This document shows, piece after piece, positions 34,439 to 45,622 of a stretch of 64,000 nucleotides of DNA; position 1 is the first letter of the stretch, and every line of letters starts with the position of its first letter. Below the pieces are notes generated by a model, which was given only the letters and a program-made list of their open reading frames with translations, searched no databases and had not been told where the DNA came from. Origin of the DNA: Chrysaora quinquecirrha (lineage: Eukaryota > Cnidaria > Scyphozoa > Semaeostomeae > Pelagiidae); contig JACTAT010000286.1 in NCBI GenBank assembly GCA_014526335.1, forward strand, positions 372,001 to 436,000, read 5' to 3'. The translations under genes were made by a program, and so were the position numbers.

Positions 34439-35152
34439 TTATTCATCATAATCGGTGTTTGTTTTCACTGCATTGAAATCAATGACATTGCTCAATGAAA
34501 GGTCTTGTTTTCCAGACTGATCAAGGAGTTCCATTGCTTGATCAACATCTTCCATTTGCTCAAATTCATTGAAAATGCTGATACAGGAATCGTCACGCAG
34601 CTGTACCCACTGGTCTTCTTCCATGTTTTCCGCTGCAGGCCCTGTGAAATCTGTTACATCATCCATGTTGACATCTCCAAAAACCTAATTGATAAGATGA
34701 AGGATATTTACAGCATGTATAATCCTCCAAATTTCAACATGTGACAAAACATCATCTAGTTCAAACAGAAAATGGCATTTCCTTAGGACTTGATCAACAT
34801 GGAAGTCTGTGAACTCAAGAATCAGCTATTGATAGGATGAATCTCGCAGGGTAACATCTTGATGATACAAGTCTTTATAACAAAGCAGTTTCATTCTGAG
34901 GACTTCTTTATTCTGTTTGGTAATGATCCTTTCCTTGGACATCACAGATATCTCCTTCTTTTTTAAGAATGCAAGAAGATTTTCAGAGCAGGAGGGTGAA
35001 CAGGTGCAATCTTTCAAGCAAATATTGCAGCAATGGCATCTAGAGACAACAGATGGATGTTTTCCGGGAAAATGATCTTGAATGGATTGTCTACTACAGG
35101 ACTCATTAGTCACATAATGTTTCATTTCTGTGCTACAATGATAGCAATCCAT
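34439..35152 (-). pseudogene. RecQ-like helicase C-terminal zinc-domain relic
   Basis: One frame runs from an ATG at 35152 to a stop at 34439 but is interrupted by TAG codons at about 34823 and 34687. The first part has MDCYHCSTEMKHYV, ESCSRQSIQDHFPGKHP and RCHCCNICLKDCTCSPSC. The C-R-x-x-x-(x)-x-x-F and H-x-C-C-x-x-C-x-x-x-C-x-C pattern is the zinc-binding subdomain of RecQ-type helicases. Between and after the stops, LVRK-like helix, VEIWRIIHAVNIL and VFGDVNMDDV continue in frame. No helicase motor motifs are nearby. Either the motor is lost, or upstream exons lie beyond recognition. Confidence 0.5.
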
Positions 35153-35199
35153 TGTACAACAAATAACAGTTGTTTAGTAGGTAGTAAGTGAGGCTCCGA

Positions 35200-35390
35200 G
35201 CGCAGTGACGTCATCAGTGACGTCATCAAGTTGCGCTATAGTGCAATGGTTTTTATGGATCTATCGTGCTGGTTTCTCCAACCTCGTTTTCAAGAGTCCC
35301 AGGAAGGCCGCTCGACTGGTGTCATCAATGATGTCATCAGGTTGTGCTATATTGCGACTGTTTTTATGGATCTAGTGTGAACGCAACACA
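35200..35390 (-). promoter_or_regulatory. Tandem CRE-like sites in a duplicated segment
   Basis: Two perfect TGACGTCA palindromes lie at 35206-35213 and 35218-35225, twelve bases apart, just upstream of the minus-strand ATG at 35152. A diverged second copy of the same segment lies about 120 bases on (GTGTCATCAATGATGTCATC, then GTGCTATATTGCGACTG matching GCGCTATAGTGCAATGG). These match the CREB/ATF consensus. Promoter function is inference. Confidence 0.45.
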
Positions 35391-36223
35391 TTGTTTTCTG
35401 CGATGCATCTGGTACAGGGGGGCTTTTCCTGGGACCTTCATCTTCCTAATGTCATCAGAGAAAAAGCGAAGGACTACATTTGCCCCTTCTTTTGACCAAG
35501 GTACTTTAGTTGTTGACCTACTCTTTACAACTTTGCCTTTAGCTAGAATAAAACAATAATAAAAACTTTGGGTAAAGAAACTCCACCATTACATTACTAG
35601 CAAAGATATCAGAACTATCAAATTAGAAGATTTGCATGTTTAAGGAGACAATGAAAAATAAAATTTCATGACTATACTCGAAAAATGGGCTTTGAGATGA
35701 CAAAAAAGATTTATATTTGATCTGAAACGAAAATATTGCTAGAATTGGGGGCAAACATGTTTTCCGGGATACATTGTTTTTTTTCAATTCAATCTATACT
35801 ATAATTCGTTCCCATGAAAATATCATTTTTACAATCTGACATCTCAAACAGTTTCTGATTATAAGATTTTAAAATAAACAAAATACATTTCATGATCTTG
35901 ACAATCAGGAGGAGATTGTCAAACAAAGAAACAATGCTGGTTTGTGTATCTCTTAAGATGCCTTAGTCTTGCTCCTTTGACTCATCTAACAACAAATTTA
36001 ACAACCATGGTTGAAAAATTAGAAGCCTACAATTTACATCACTGAAGAAGGCAGCTCTCTTCTACTCAAAAATCAACCAAATTACACGCAAATCATCCTA
36101 TCATAATAAATTAAAGGAGATTGTTGAAGCTCTTGTTATTGTTCTTTGAAGACATATATATGGGCAAATAGACAAAGCTATTAATGCAGAATAAAATTTA
36201 ATTCAATAGAGAATAGCATCTGT
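35391..36223. other. Unassigned intergenic sequence
   Basis: No gene or repeat recognised between the CRE-containing segment and the end of the SET/recombinase pseudogene. Confidence 0.35.
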
Positions 36224-36698
36224 TTAATGAAATTCATTCTTATCACTAAAAAAGTAAGCAATCATACCATCTAGCTCAATTTCACTCAGCTTCTTCCCTT
36301 GCCACTTGCTGGCATGCCCCTCCTCTACTGCCAAAAGGAGCTTACTGACTTTTGCCAGCTCTAGTGTCGAGACATGAAGTCTGTAATATTCTCTATGGAC
36401 GGCAATGTCATGGCCCATGTGTCTAGCCAACCAGCTCTGATTCACTTAGATCAATTACCTGTGATACAGTTGCAACATATTTGCAAAAGCTGCGTACTCT
36501 TCACGGCATTTTGGCTTTTTAGGTCCAGCTGATTTTCTAGACATTCTTGTCGGTGCGGCAAAAATGTATCAGTTATCAGGGTGGATACCAATATTCTCCC
36601 TTGTCTTTATAAGAGCAGAGATCGCATTTATGATTTCAACTGTCATCAGGATGGGCACCTTCCTCCCTCGTTTCCCTCTGACATAAACGAGGTCTAGC
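36224..36698 (-). pseudogene. Last exon: tyrosine-recombinase-like catalytic C-terminus
   Basis: Acceptor TTTGCAG precedes 36698; the first base completes an Arg codon with the upstream exon. The exon reads LDLVYVRGKRGRKVPILMT (a Lys-containing beta-hairpin like box II), IHPDN, stop, YIFAAPT. It continues in shifted frames as YVATVSQVIDLSESELV and LARHMGHDIAVHREYYRLH. In tyrosine recombinases the segment LGHxxxxxxxxYY supplies the box III His and the nucleophilic Tyr, and both are present here. The tail SKWQGKKLSEIELDG ends at a stop at 36224. One TGA and at least one frameshift (around 36423-36485) break it. Confidence 0.65.
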
Positions 36699-37608
36699 CT
36701 GCAAATAAGAAATTCATGATAAATAGTTGCTCAACAAAACGCATTAGGAAATTTTAAAATGATCCTATGCATATTAAGGAATTTTTGAACCGATGCAAGT
36801 TAACAAGCTTTAGCTGCCATCTTTAGTGCATTCGTCCGGTTCTCCAGCCCTTCTACAGACACTAGGTAGAATTCTGTCTTGAAATGCTTGGAAAGAGTCA
36901 ACTTCAAAGTGACAAAGTTGCAGCTCCCACATGCTCATAAGTATGTGGCAATAAGCATTTTGAGATTATTTTTGAAGAAGCTTTTTAGCGTGAAAAGAAA
37001 TTGGAAAGATATTGTGTATACTTATTTACAATCACTAACCGTATACCTAATACAGATTGACCTAATGAAAATTTTTAACATTTGAGAATTTATCCTTGCT
37101 TTGAATTTCTTCTTGTGTATTTAGATCAAGACCAAATTAATTCAGTGGATGATTATCATTATTGTATTTGTTTCACAGAAATATGAAAAAACAATGCATG
37201 AAAAAATTTTTCTTGCACAAAAATATTTGAAAAAATATCACATTTTTGAGAAAAAGCTATCTGATGCAATTTCTTAAAATATTCTATATATTTGAGCTTC
37301 ATCAGGGTCAAAACAAACTTTGTCACTGGCTAAGTTAAATTCATAATGGTTTTTTGTCAGTTTGGAGTATACTTCAAAATTATAAAGCAAAGTTGCAATA
37401 AATTCAAAGCCATTCTTATATTATACAATATTTCCAAGAATGATGACGAAAATTCACTTCAAAAATCCCAAGATTAATTCAAATATGACTTGGAGTATAT
37501 CACGGGTGATTCACTCCAACTTGTTTAACAGCGAGCAATATTGTTGACATAGACCTTTGAGTCCCTTTAGACCTGAAACACATTACAAAACGCAAGCATT
37601 CGACTCAC

Positions 37609-38868
37609 CTCTTGCATAACTCCAGTTCTAATGGTTTCAAAGATCTTCCCATCTCATCCATTGAAACTTCTGACCATTTTGGTCTGCTCACGAATTGGGA
37701 TAATTCCACTTTAGATCCCTCATTGCAACGCCTTTTATTTAGTAAAAGTGTCCTTGACACTGTCAATTCTGCCAAGTTCCTCGATGTTGAGATTTGAGGA
37801 TTTGACAAAACCTGCTTTGTTGCAATAGGCATATTCTCGACGAGGAAATCTCTCACTTTGACCACGTCATCAGTGAGAGGTAAAACTGGAGCCTTGTTAA
37901 ACTGGCCTTCATTTAAAGTTCTCAGAGCTGTTGCAGATACTTTAGATGCCCACTGCACATCTATCAACTCAACAAATGAATCTGCATCTTCTTTCAAATC
38001 TTTATCTTTTTTTCGCAGAGTGACTCCTCTCAAAATTCCAGCACATCTCTTCAGGGCATGACCAATTTTCAAAGCAAGAGATGGCCTACCAAAAGTCGCA
38101 AGGTTGTCATTTAAACTATCTATCTTGTATGCACACAAGTTTCTTGTTCCTTGAACAACTTCATCAAATTTTGATGGAGATATAAATTCTGCCAGACTTG
38201 AATGCTTTTCAGAAGAAAGCTTTATCAGTTCAATCAATAACCGTGCCAGTGATCTCATCTTCTCAGTGATATATGTTGGTTTTTGGGAACCATCCTTCTC
38301 GAACAACGGACATCCATACTTCACTATCAGCTCATCTCTTTGCGCAACAAAAGAGACTTCATCTTGTCGCATAATTGCGATAACACTCTGAGTGAATGTT
38401 TCGTTTTCATTTCCATTGCTACCATAAAGGAGCACCTCACTTTCGAATCTAATATTCTTGTGGCTAGCATTTGCGGTATCCTTAGAACGCTTTGCAATAT
38501 GACAAACGTTGGCATGCCGCCACAATTCATGCTTTTGCACAAATCCTAGACAATATGTGCAAGGAACAAACTCTTTATAACTAATGTTCATATCAGGTGA
38601 AGGTCTTCGCAACACTCTCAATTCTCCGCCACACTTAAGAACATGCAGATTATGATAAAAATCTCCTTTCAGTCTCAAACGATCGACTTCTATTTCCCTC
38701 TCCTTTTTGTGTGATAGGGATTCAAGCCTGAGTACCTCAGATTCATCCCGATGGCGAGTTTTGAAATTACGGGTATCTTCTGAGTGTCTTTTCCACAAAA
38801 TATACAAGAATAAACCTTGTCATATTTTCTGCTGCCATACACAGTTTTAGAAGCTCGTGGAATAGTAA
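37609..38868 (-). pseudogene. Long exon: zinc-finger segments and recombinase N-terminal half
   Basis: Acceptor CCCCAG and donor AG/GTGAGT delimit 1,260 bases. The start reads VTIPRASKTVYGSRKYD, then KVYSCIFCGKDTQKIP. A one-base deletion in a C run (38771-38773) shifts the frame, after which FKTRHRDESEVLRLESL and about 400 residues follow uninterrupted. A second zinc segment, EFVPCTYCLGFVQKHELWRH, ends ANVCH. Further on, helical sequence leads to AELTVSRTLLLNKRRCNEGS, where the Arg before the Glu fits box I of tyrosine recombinases. The long open frame after the deletion suggests the damage is recent or a sequencing error. Confidence 0.7.
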
Positions 38869-39375
38869 CTGGGGACAAAAAGGGATACATTGTTAGATTG
38901 CAAAATTAAAAACTAAATTTCAGGTCAGCAGTGCAGAAAGAACCTGCAATGCATACATTTAGATTAAAAAGCATAAGAATTGAAGACATGAACGAAATAT
39001 TTTGACACAAAGACAGTAAGATTCCACATATCAGTAACCAAGTTTTAAGGAACTAAGAAAGCGGTTTCAAAAAAAAACAATAGATAAGGAAAGAAACTGT
39101 TTGCAAGTGGTAGGGCTAGATCCCATATTTCAGTTTCCTATTTGCAAGACCCTCATGTACAATGCTCTATTGAACACAGGCAAGAACTCTTCATCATCAA
39201 CAAAGAAACTTGTTTTCTGTATTCCTTACTGTTCACATGTACATTAATGTAAGCAATATAATAATAACTCTATATGAAGACAATCCCATCATGCTAATGC
39301 AGAACCCCTAAAGTTAATGTTGACACTTTTCCCCTTTTCACAAACGAAGACATCAAAATTTCGGATGTATTTTAC

Positions 39376-39477
39376 CTGTGATTTCACCTGTTTTCTCTTG
39401 AAGGGACGAGACAGTTACATGATTACTTCCATCCTCAGAAGCACATTTCTTTTGTCTCTTTGGAGTACTTTCAATCA
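39376..39477 (-). CDS. Exon of the SET/recombinase gene
   Basis: Acceptor CAACTTAG, donor CACAG/GTAAAA (an alternative donor lies 12 bases earlier). With the preceding G it reads VIESTPKRQKKCASEDG, SNHVTVSSLQEKTGEIT. The PKRQKK run could be a nuclear localisation signal. Phase 1 at both ends fits both neighbours. Confidence 0.6.
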
Positions 39478-39845
39478 CTAAGTTGAAAGAAAAAAATTAT
39501 CCAACATTTACAAAGGAACTGTGTGTTAGTGAAAAAATGCTGTCGTGTTTTAAGGTGAAGCTTTGCTGCTTTGTAGAATGGTTAATTTGTTGATAGGAGG
39601 GAAAGATGCATTACATGTAAGGAATTTTAGAGCAAAGCTGTGGAATCAAGCAGGGAACCTTGGAAATAGCAAAGAAGGAAATGCTTATCTAATGCCCAAA
39701 CTGTCTATGTTTTTATAATCGCAGTATTTCCTGTTATATCTGATGTTTGAGGAGTGAAGAAACATAAATTACGACAAAATAAAATGCAGAAATTGCAATG
39801 CCTTTGACAAAAAAAATGTGGTATTTTTTGAGATCACCAAAGTAC

Positions 39846-40065
39846 CTTTAAAATCTTCCACTTGTTTGTTCTTTGTAGTAGATTTTAGGGTTGACACAGA
39901 TATTGGGGTCTTGTTTGGTTTGCTTGATCCAAACAGGTCATCTGCAGCTGATATGCTGCTGTCTGAAGTTTCTGATTCGCTCTGCGATGAAGAATCACAC
40001 TCAAAATTTGGATCATCAACATAGTCATCATCTTCACTGGAATGGCCAGGAGGATAGTCCCATCC
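39846..40065 (-). CDS. Acidic Ser-rich exon of the SET/recombinase gene
   Basis: Acceptor TTTCTCAG and donor AAAG/GTACTT delimit 220 bases reading GWDYPPGHSSEDDDYVDDPN, FECDSSSQSESETSDSSISA and ADDLFGSSKPNKTPISVST. Acidic and Ser-rich, probably disordered. Starts at phase 0, ends at phase 1. Uninterrupted. Confidence 0.65.
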
Positions 40066-40353
40066 CTGAGAAATTAAATTATCTCCATTACTTTAAAAAG
40101 CAAAACTAGAGCACAACTTCAATTAAATTGACTTGATTATCAATTGCACATTAATATTGACATTGGAGAATATGTATACAAAAATAACAAATACTCAATT
40201 GTCAGAAATGGAAATGGCTAATAAGAATGACAATGACATCAGAAACAGACAGCTTAATGGCTTGATAAATAGACACCTGCATCAAACATCAAACTATAGG
40301 GTCTCCACAAATTACAATGTCTGAAGAGACTTACTGAAAAAAGCATGACTTAC

Positions 40354-40446
40354 GGATCTGACTTCTTCACACTCTGCAGATTCAGCATCAGTATCTACCA
40401 CCTCAGGAAAGTCCCCGTTTATGCCAGAGTCATTTCCAATTGCAAC
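40354..40446 (-). CDS. Acidic exon of the SET/recombinase gene
   Basis: Acceptor TTTTAG, donor ATCC/GTAAGT, 31 codons: VAIGNDSGINGDFPEVVDTD, AESAECEEVRS. Phase 0 at both ends. Uninterrupted and acidic. Confidence 0.6.
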
Positions 40447-40639
40447 CTAAAATGAAGTGTGAATTTTTAAATCAGCAGAGAACCATTAGCAAGTCTGTAG
40501 CACCACAGATTTTCAGCTCAATTTTATGAATAAAATATATACATAGTAGATTTCACAAAGATACTATTCAAAAAAAATATTGACGCACCTGAAATATTCT
40601 CAAACAACTATGCGTAAAAAGATATTTTAAAATGGATTA

Positions 40640-41065
40640 TTATTATTTATTATTATTATTATATACTTTATTTCAGTGTCAAAATTTTTAGCAATAAGCT
40701 GCTAATTGAGGACACTCTAACTAAACCAAAATAACAAAGAAAAGATTACATACAATAAAATAAGTTAGCTAAAATTACTTTAAAAAGTCATTCACATAAT
40801 TTACAATTTCTGCAGCTAAAAGTAATTAACGATGAAATGTCTTTTATTTTTCTAATTTGATTTTTAAATATTTCCAAACTTTGGCTGTTTCTAATGTCTT
40901 GACCTAGCTTTGACCATAACAGTGGCCCCAAATATTTGATACAGTATTTCCCAAATTTGACTGTCTTATAATTTGGTAGTTTAAAGTCTGAATTTTGCAA
41001 ATTGTATCCTATCATCGATCTTTCGAACATGTCTTGCAGTGACTGGATGAGGTCTAGAGACTTTT
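40640..41065 (-). mobile_element. 5'-truncated LINE tail in an intron
   Basis: The frame reads IQSLQDMFERSMIGYNLQNS, DFKLPNYKTVKFGKYCIKYL, GPLLWSKLGQDIRNSQSLE and FKNQIRKIKD. The YLGPxLWxxL and FKxxIRK pattern is the C-terminal tail of CR1/RTE-like LINEs. It is followed, in the element's own direction, by about 150 bases of untranslated sequence and an ATA/TTA microsatellite tail at 40640-40665. It is a short truncated insertion within an intron of the minus-strand gene. Confidence 0.65.
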
Positions 41066-41417
41066 ATTTCCAATGTCTCTGCTTATAGGCAACAATACAT
41101 TGTCCAAAATCTACCATTTCACATTTCATGTTGGAAATTTCACATTATTTCAATGTGATAAACCTCTATGCCCTTTTTTTTCAGTTGCTAGATTGTTATA
41201 TACACCTTGGACATACAATACTTTACCCTTCCTAAGATACAGAGTTATGATGAATTTTATTAGTTTGCGGAAATTCAAGGACATGGAAAATAGGCCTTGA
41301 GTTCTAAATTAACACCACAATTGAACAAACAAGGCAACCTACTTTCCAAAACTCTAATTTTATCAATATCATTGTATTTAATGAAATATTAACTCTAACT
41401 GAAAGAGTTTTACTCAC

Positions 41418-41471
41418 GTCATCAACATGGTCCACAATTTCAACATCATCCAGGTCATCATTTTCTAAAAC
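41418..41471 (-). CDS. Short acidic exon of the SET/recombinase gene
   Basis: Acceptor TTTTCAG, donor GAC/GTGAGT, 18 codons: VLENDDLDDVEIVDHVDD. Phase 0 at both ends. Confidence 0.5.
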
Positions 41472-41974
41472 CTGAAAAGATTATTTGAAAAAAACTTCAA
41501 GAAACCTTTATTTCCAATCATTGAAAGTTTAAAATTGCACGTTACAACTTTCCTCTACAATATTACAGCTCAGCAAACATAAAAAAGAAATAAGTGAATC
41601 AAGCAAATAAGACAAGGTAATTAAAACTACATTAAAATTTAAACCTTGTTTGCTTATTATTTGGAATCTAAAAGTTTGAACTGTCCTACCTTGATATTGC
41701 AAGAGTCAACAAAATTTGAAACGAATATTAAAGTGTAATTTATAAAAATGAAAACGAGCTGAAATGACCTGAAACCAGCTGAAACGACCCGAAACGACCT
41801 GCTATCCTAGCAACGATTATAAAAGTCAAGGGAATTGTATTTTTCTTTTTGCATTGTTGCATTCTTGTCTAATAACAAAAGGAACATGTGTTAGTATCTA
41901 AGCGGTCGTCCTTCTGGGATGCTTTTGTATTTGATTACCAACAGCTTATCCACTGAAAAAATAACGAAGTGTAA

Positions 41975-42500
41975 GTGAATTGAAACTAAAGCGATTGATT
42001 TGATTTGCCGATCAAATGATGACGAGATGAAATTTCCCAACTTCTTATTTTTCTTTCAAGTTTCTCTATCTAACAGCAACAACAAGTTCCTATTAAAAAA
42101 CCTGGGGCGTTATCATTTCTAAACGATAAACAACGGTTTCGTTATCTAAGCAGCGGAGCGGCATTTTGCACTTCAAGAATATGACGAGATATTTCCTTAC
42201 AAAAAAAGAATTTTTAAGAGTTCGATCCACATCTGAGTATACATTCAGCGTTTATTTTTTCGGTCTGTTTCTGTGTTTTACACTCTGAAGAGTGTCAGAT
42301 GAAAAAAATCTTTTAAGTATGCCCAAAAATGTTCCCGTTGTTTATCGTTTAGAAACGATAACGCCCCAGGTTTTTTAATAGGAACTTGTTTGTTGCTGTT
42401 AGATAGAGAAACTTGAAAGAAAAATTAGAAGTTGGGAAATTTCATCTCGTTGTCATTTGATCGGCAAATCAATCGTTTCAGCTCGCTTTCACTTTTATAA
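41975..42500. mobile_element. Foldback element in an intron
   Basis: The arm around 41975-42136 (GATTTGCCGATCAAATGATG, CTAACAGCAACAACAAGTTC, AACCTGGGGCGTTATC) is repeated in inverse at 42339-42497. The 200-base loop includes GAAGAGTGTCAGATG, shared with 14160-14260. A second weaker match to the outer right arm lies at 41735-41784. No ORF. Located in an intron of the minus-strand gene. Confidence 0.7.
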
Positions 42501-42625
42501 ATTACGATATTAAAGCCATTGATGGCCATTACTACATATTAGAAATCATAACATTTACGTCCCGTGCTCAGTAAAATCTAAAAAGTATAAAGAAATATAA
42601 TTAATATAAAGTATAAACAGCTTAC

Positions 42626-42698
42626 CTGAAAAGGGCAAGTGTTGTGAGAAGATGACCACCATTCAATCCCCCCTTGCCCTTCAGCCCCCTCTTCATCA
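42626..42698 (-). CDS. Candidate acidic exon of the SET/recombinase gene
   Basis: Acceptor GCTGTTAG, donor TTTCAG/GTAAGC. Read from the second base: DEEGAEGQGGIEWWSSSHNT, CPFQ. It ends at phase 0, matching the next exon, but its start phase does not fit the 44241-44294 exon, so an exon in between may be missing or the acceptor may be another. Confidence 0.45.
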
Positions 42699-44240
42699 CT
42701 AACAGCAACATATTAATTTTCTACAACAAAGTGAGAACAAAAATTTAAAATTGTAAAACGTTTTCTAATTAAAAGTTACTTTCTCAAAACTTAAGCAAGG
42801 ATTATTTTAAGTAGACTAACTGTAATCTTTAAGCTAGTCCAAGCAAATTGAGAAGTTGAAAAAAGTAAATATATTGAATTTCTGGATGAATATATTGTTG
42901 ACACACAGAATACATAATAGATGTTTACAGCAACATGAGAAATGGTCCAAATGTGAACAAAAACAACCCAAAAATGTTTTCTGTAACCTTTAATTTCCTG
43001 TAAGAAACTTTTGAATTGCAAAAATTTGCTCTTGTGTTGTTTATGTGCTTTGACCTAGAGGAAGAATCAATTTAACAATAAGATCATTTACAGAAAATTG
43101 AAACCGCATTTAGGGTTATTTCTTTTGACAGGTTCTGTTTTCAGTAGACGCCTTATTTTTTGGTAGATGTCAGAACAGACACATCTACCATGGCAGCGAA
43201 GCGAAATCTAGTGCAAACTTTTGCATGTGAAAGGATTTTCAAAACACAATGGACACTTTTGAAATCAAAAGGACAAACAATTTCAAACATGCTAAATCCT
43301 ACATTCGAATGCAAGAGTCTGGCAGAAGAAAAAACATGGTTACTTTCAAACGTATGATGTCGTCATCAAGAAATGGTGTCTAAGTTGTATATATTGTAAT
43401 ATTGTATAAGATTATTTAGAATGAAATGTTGATAAATTTGGTATACTCTCATAGCTCAGAACAAAGAAAGTGCTCAGTTACATTTGAAAGGATTTGCAAT
43501 TTTGTGGGCTGCCCTTAGAAGTTATCTGTATCCCTTAAGAATGGAGCATGCTCAAACAAATTTTGAAAGTGTTTGGCAATCAACAAAATGGTAGCGTTCT
43601 TCAATCAGCCTACGAATTTGAGCAGTGCTTTTTTGTGAATGGAACATGTTCCTACAAAATCTACCATTTTCAGAATTCAAAGAGTCTGCCAAAAACATAA
43701 GGTTACCAAAAATTATGACCTTAGATTTGAAAAGATAGTTTTCCTCTCGCCCCTTTCCTTTCATTGACTCCACTGCCTGAATGCATCAAAAAGGTTCCTA
43801 ATCCTAGCAAAATATTTTCTTATACACTGAAACTGTTTAAGCATATCTTTCAGAGTGAAGTTATTGTTTTGGAACTGTAAAACCCTGTATGTTTTAAAAA
43901 GAAATAAACTAAACAACCCCAACATTTAAATAAGAGGTTCATATCATGTGTTAGTAATTTGTAACAGTGCACAAAATATGTGTTGTTTCATAGTTTTTAT
44001 TTATCTTGGTACACTGTGCATTTTGACATGATATTCTTGGCATGTTGAGTCTTCCTTTTTCTCAAAAGCACTTCCTTCTGAAACTTTTTCCATGCTTGTT
44101 TGGAACAGGCATTTCCAATTCATAAGAGTATAACTTATAAACGGGAACATCAACAAACAAGACCAAATAATTCATTATTGCATGAATAAAACAGCAACAC
44201 AACAGCAGGATAGAGGAATATGTTAAATACAACCAACTAC

Positions 44241-44294
44241 CTTCGAGCAACCAGGTAATGCTTCTGTGACACCCTTAATTTTCTTTGTTGCAAT
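44241..44294 (-). CDS. Short Lys-rich exon, copy B
   Basis: Acceptor AATTTAG, donor CGAAG/GTAGTT, 18 codons: IATKKIKGVTEALPGCSK. Phase 0 at both ends. It resembles the longer exon at 45128-45214 (TKK-x-KG at the start, LPG-x-S near the end), suggesting exon duplication. Confidence 0.45.
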
Positions 44295-45127
44295 CTAAAT
44301 TAACAAAAAAAATTCCAAGTTGCTATCCAAAAAGAGTTCAGACAATGATATTGTCTATATTATATGACAAGGCCTCGTAGATGAATGACAGTTGGTTCCT
44401 GAAAATGTGCCAATCATGTGGGTGAAATAGGAACTTGGGTGCTTAAGGGTGCTGCTGAGGACTGTTGGGTAAATCATCAATTTAACATTGTGCCATAACG
44501 CAGTAAAATTGTGATAGGCTTACTTTTTTTATTCTAAGCTTTTCTAAACTCTATCATTTCAAATTTTAAGATCAGAAGTTGTCCACATAATGGATGTCTA
44601 ATGATACGCCCTCACAAAGAATGTGTAAAAATAAAATGATGAAAATCTATAATCTTTCAATTTACAAGGTCACAAATTATGTACACAATATTCTGTAGTA
44701 AACATCAGAAATTGGCATCAAAAAACATAAAATTTTTCTTCCTAAAAACACAGCCGTAATTGCATTTTTGATCAATGATACAACAAAAAAGGGTCAAACT
44801 ATAGTCTAGATATATACTGTATGCCAAACCAATTAATGTTCATTGCTGAAGATCAGGAATTGATGTCACAAAATATTTCAATAAATTTTAGAATAAAACC
44901 ATTCCCAATTTAATGTTGAGTATTAGAAAATGTCTACACAAACTATGTGTATATTTTCAATTGTCACAAATAAAAGACACATTACAATTACTATTTGTTG
45001 GTATCAAGCAGAATTTTATTCATTACAATCTTGCCAGTAGTCTTGATTATTTGCATTCTCAAAAGTGGGAAGCTTTTTTAAGGTCATCAGGAGCTGTTGA
45101 GAGCTAAAGAGATAAGTATCAAGTTAC

Positions 45128-45214
45128 CATTGAGATGCCAGGTAGTTCTTCTAATAAATTGCTGATGTCTTCTTTCCTTGCACTGGCAGCACCCTTTCTT
45201 TTCTTTGTTTCACT
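45128..45214 (-). CDS. Lys-rich exon, copy A
   Basis: Acceptor GTTTTAG, donor CAATG/GTAACT, 29 codons: SETKKRKGAASARKEDISNL, LEELPGISM. Phase 0 at both ends, directly following the SET exon, which ends at phase 0. The KKRKG run could be a nuclear localisation signal. Confidence 0.5.
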
Positions 45215-45423
45215 CTAAAACATTGTAGCTTGATATCAAATAATGATATGAATAAGGGTAGGTGTCCATACAATGCAAAGTAACAAAATCCTTGGATAAT
45301 TTGTGAAATAACTACATAATGGAGTCTTCATCCATACTTTTCTTTAAGCTGATAAAAATGAAGGGTAACAAGGTGGCAAAATAAGATATTTTATACATAT
45401 ACTAAGCTCTTAAAAATTTTTAC

Positions 45424-45613
45424 CTGCAGTCGCCACAGTAGATCACCAACCCCTTAATCATATCTGACTTCTTCACTTGCTTCAATATCTCTCAAAGCAA
45501 AAATGCACACATATGGTAAGCCATCAACTTCTACCTTCTTAATGACTGCATTTGGATTCGCAGAATCATTAACCAGTTGGCCAAGACAATTATCAGGCTT
45601 GGTTGCATCAACA
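45424..45613 (-). pseudogene. SET-domain C-terminal exon (KMT5A-like)
   Basis: Acceptor TTGTTTTAG, donor CTGCAG/GTAAAA. Read from the second base: VDATKPDNCLGQLVNDSANP, NAVIKKVEVDGLPYVCIFAL, RDIEASEEVRYD, stop, GVGDLLWRLQ. LVNDSxxPN corresponds to the RxxNHSxxPN cofactor-binding motif, and EExRYDYG to the catalytic Tyr motif of KMT5A-type lysine methyltransferases. Here that Tyr codon is TAA (45454-45456), so the conserved residue itself is the site of the stop. A C codon split across the intron would give the usual WCVDA junction, but the upstream exon with the first half of SET was not found between 45623 and 46548. Confidence 0.7.
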
Positions 45614-45622
45614 CTAAAACAA

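Noticed and set aside
35334..35560. Plus-strand ORF next to the CRE sites
   Set aside because: No conserved motif, no splice signals, and it overlaps the duplicated CRE segment.
43160..43357. Plus-strand ORF in an intron of the SET/recombinase gene
   Set aside because: It lies antisense in an intron, has no recognised domain and its length is within chance for the region.
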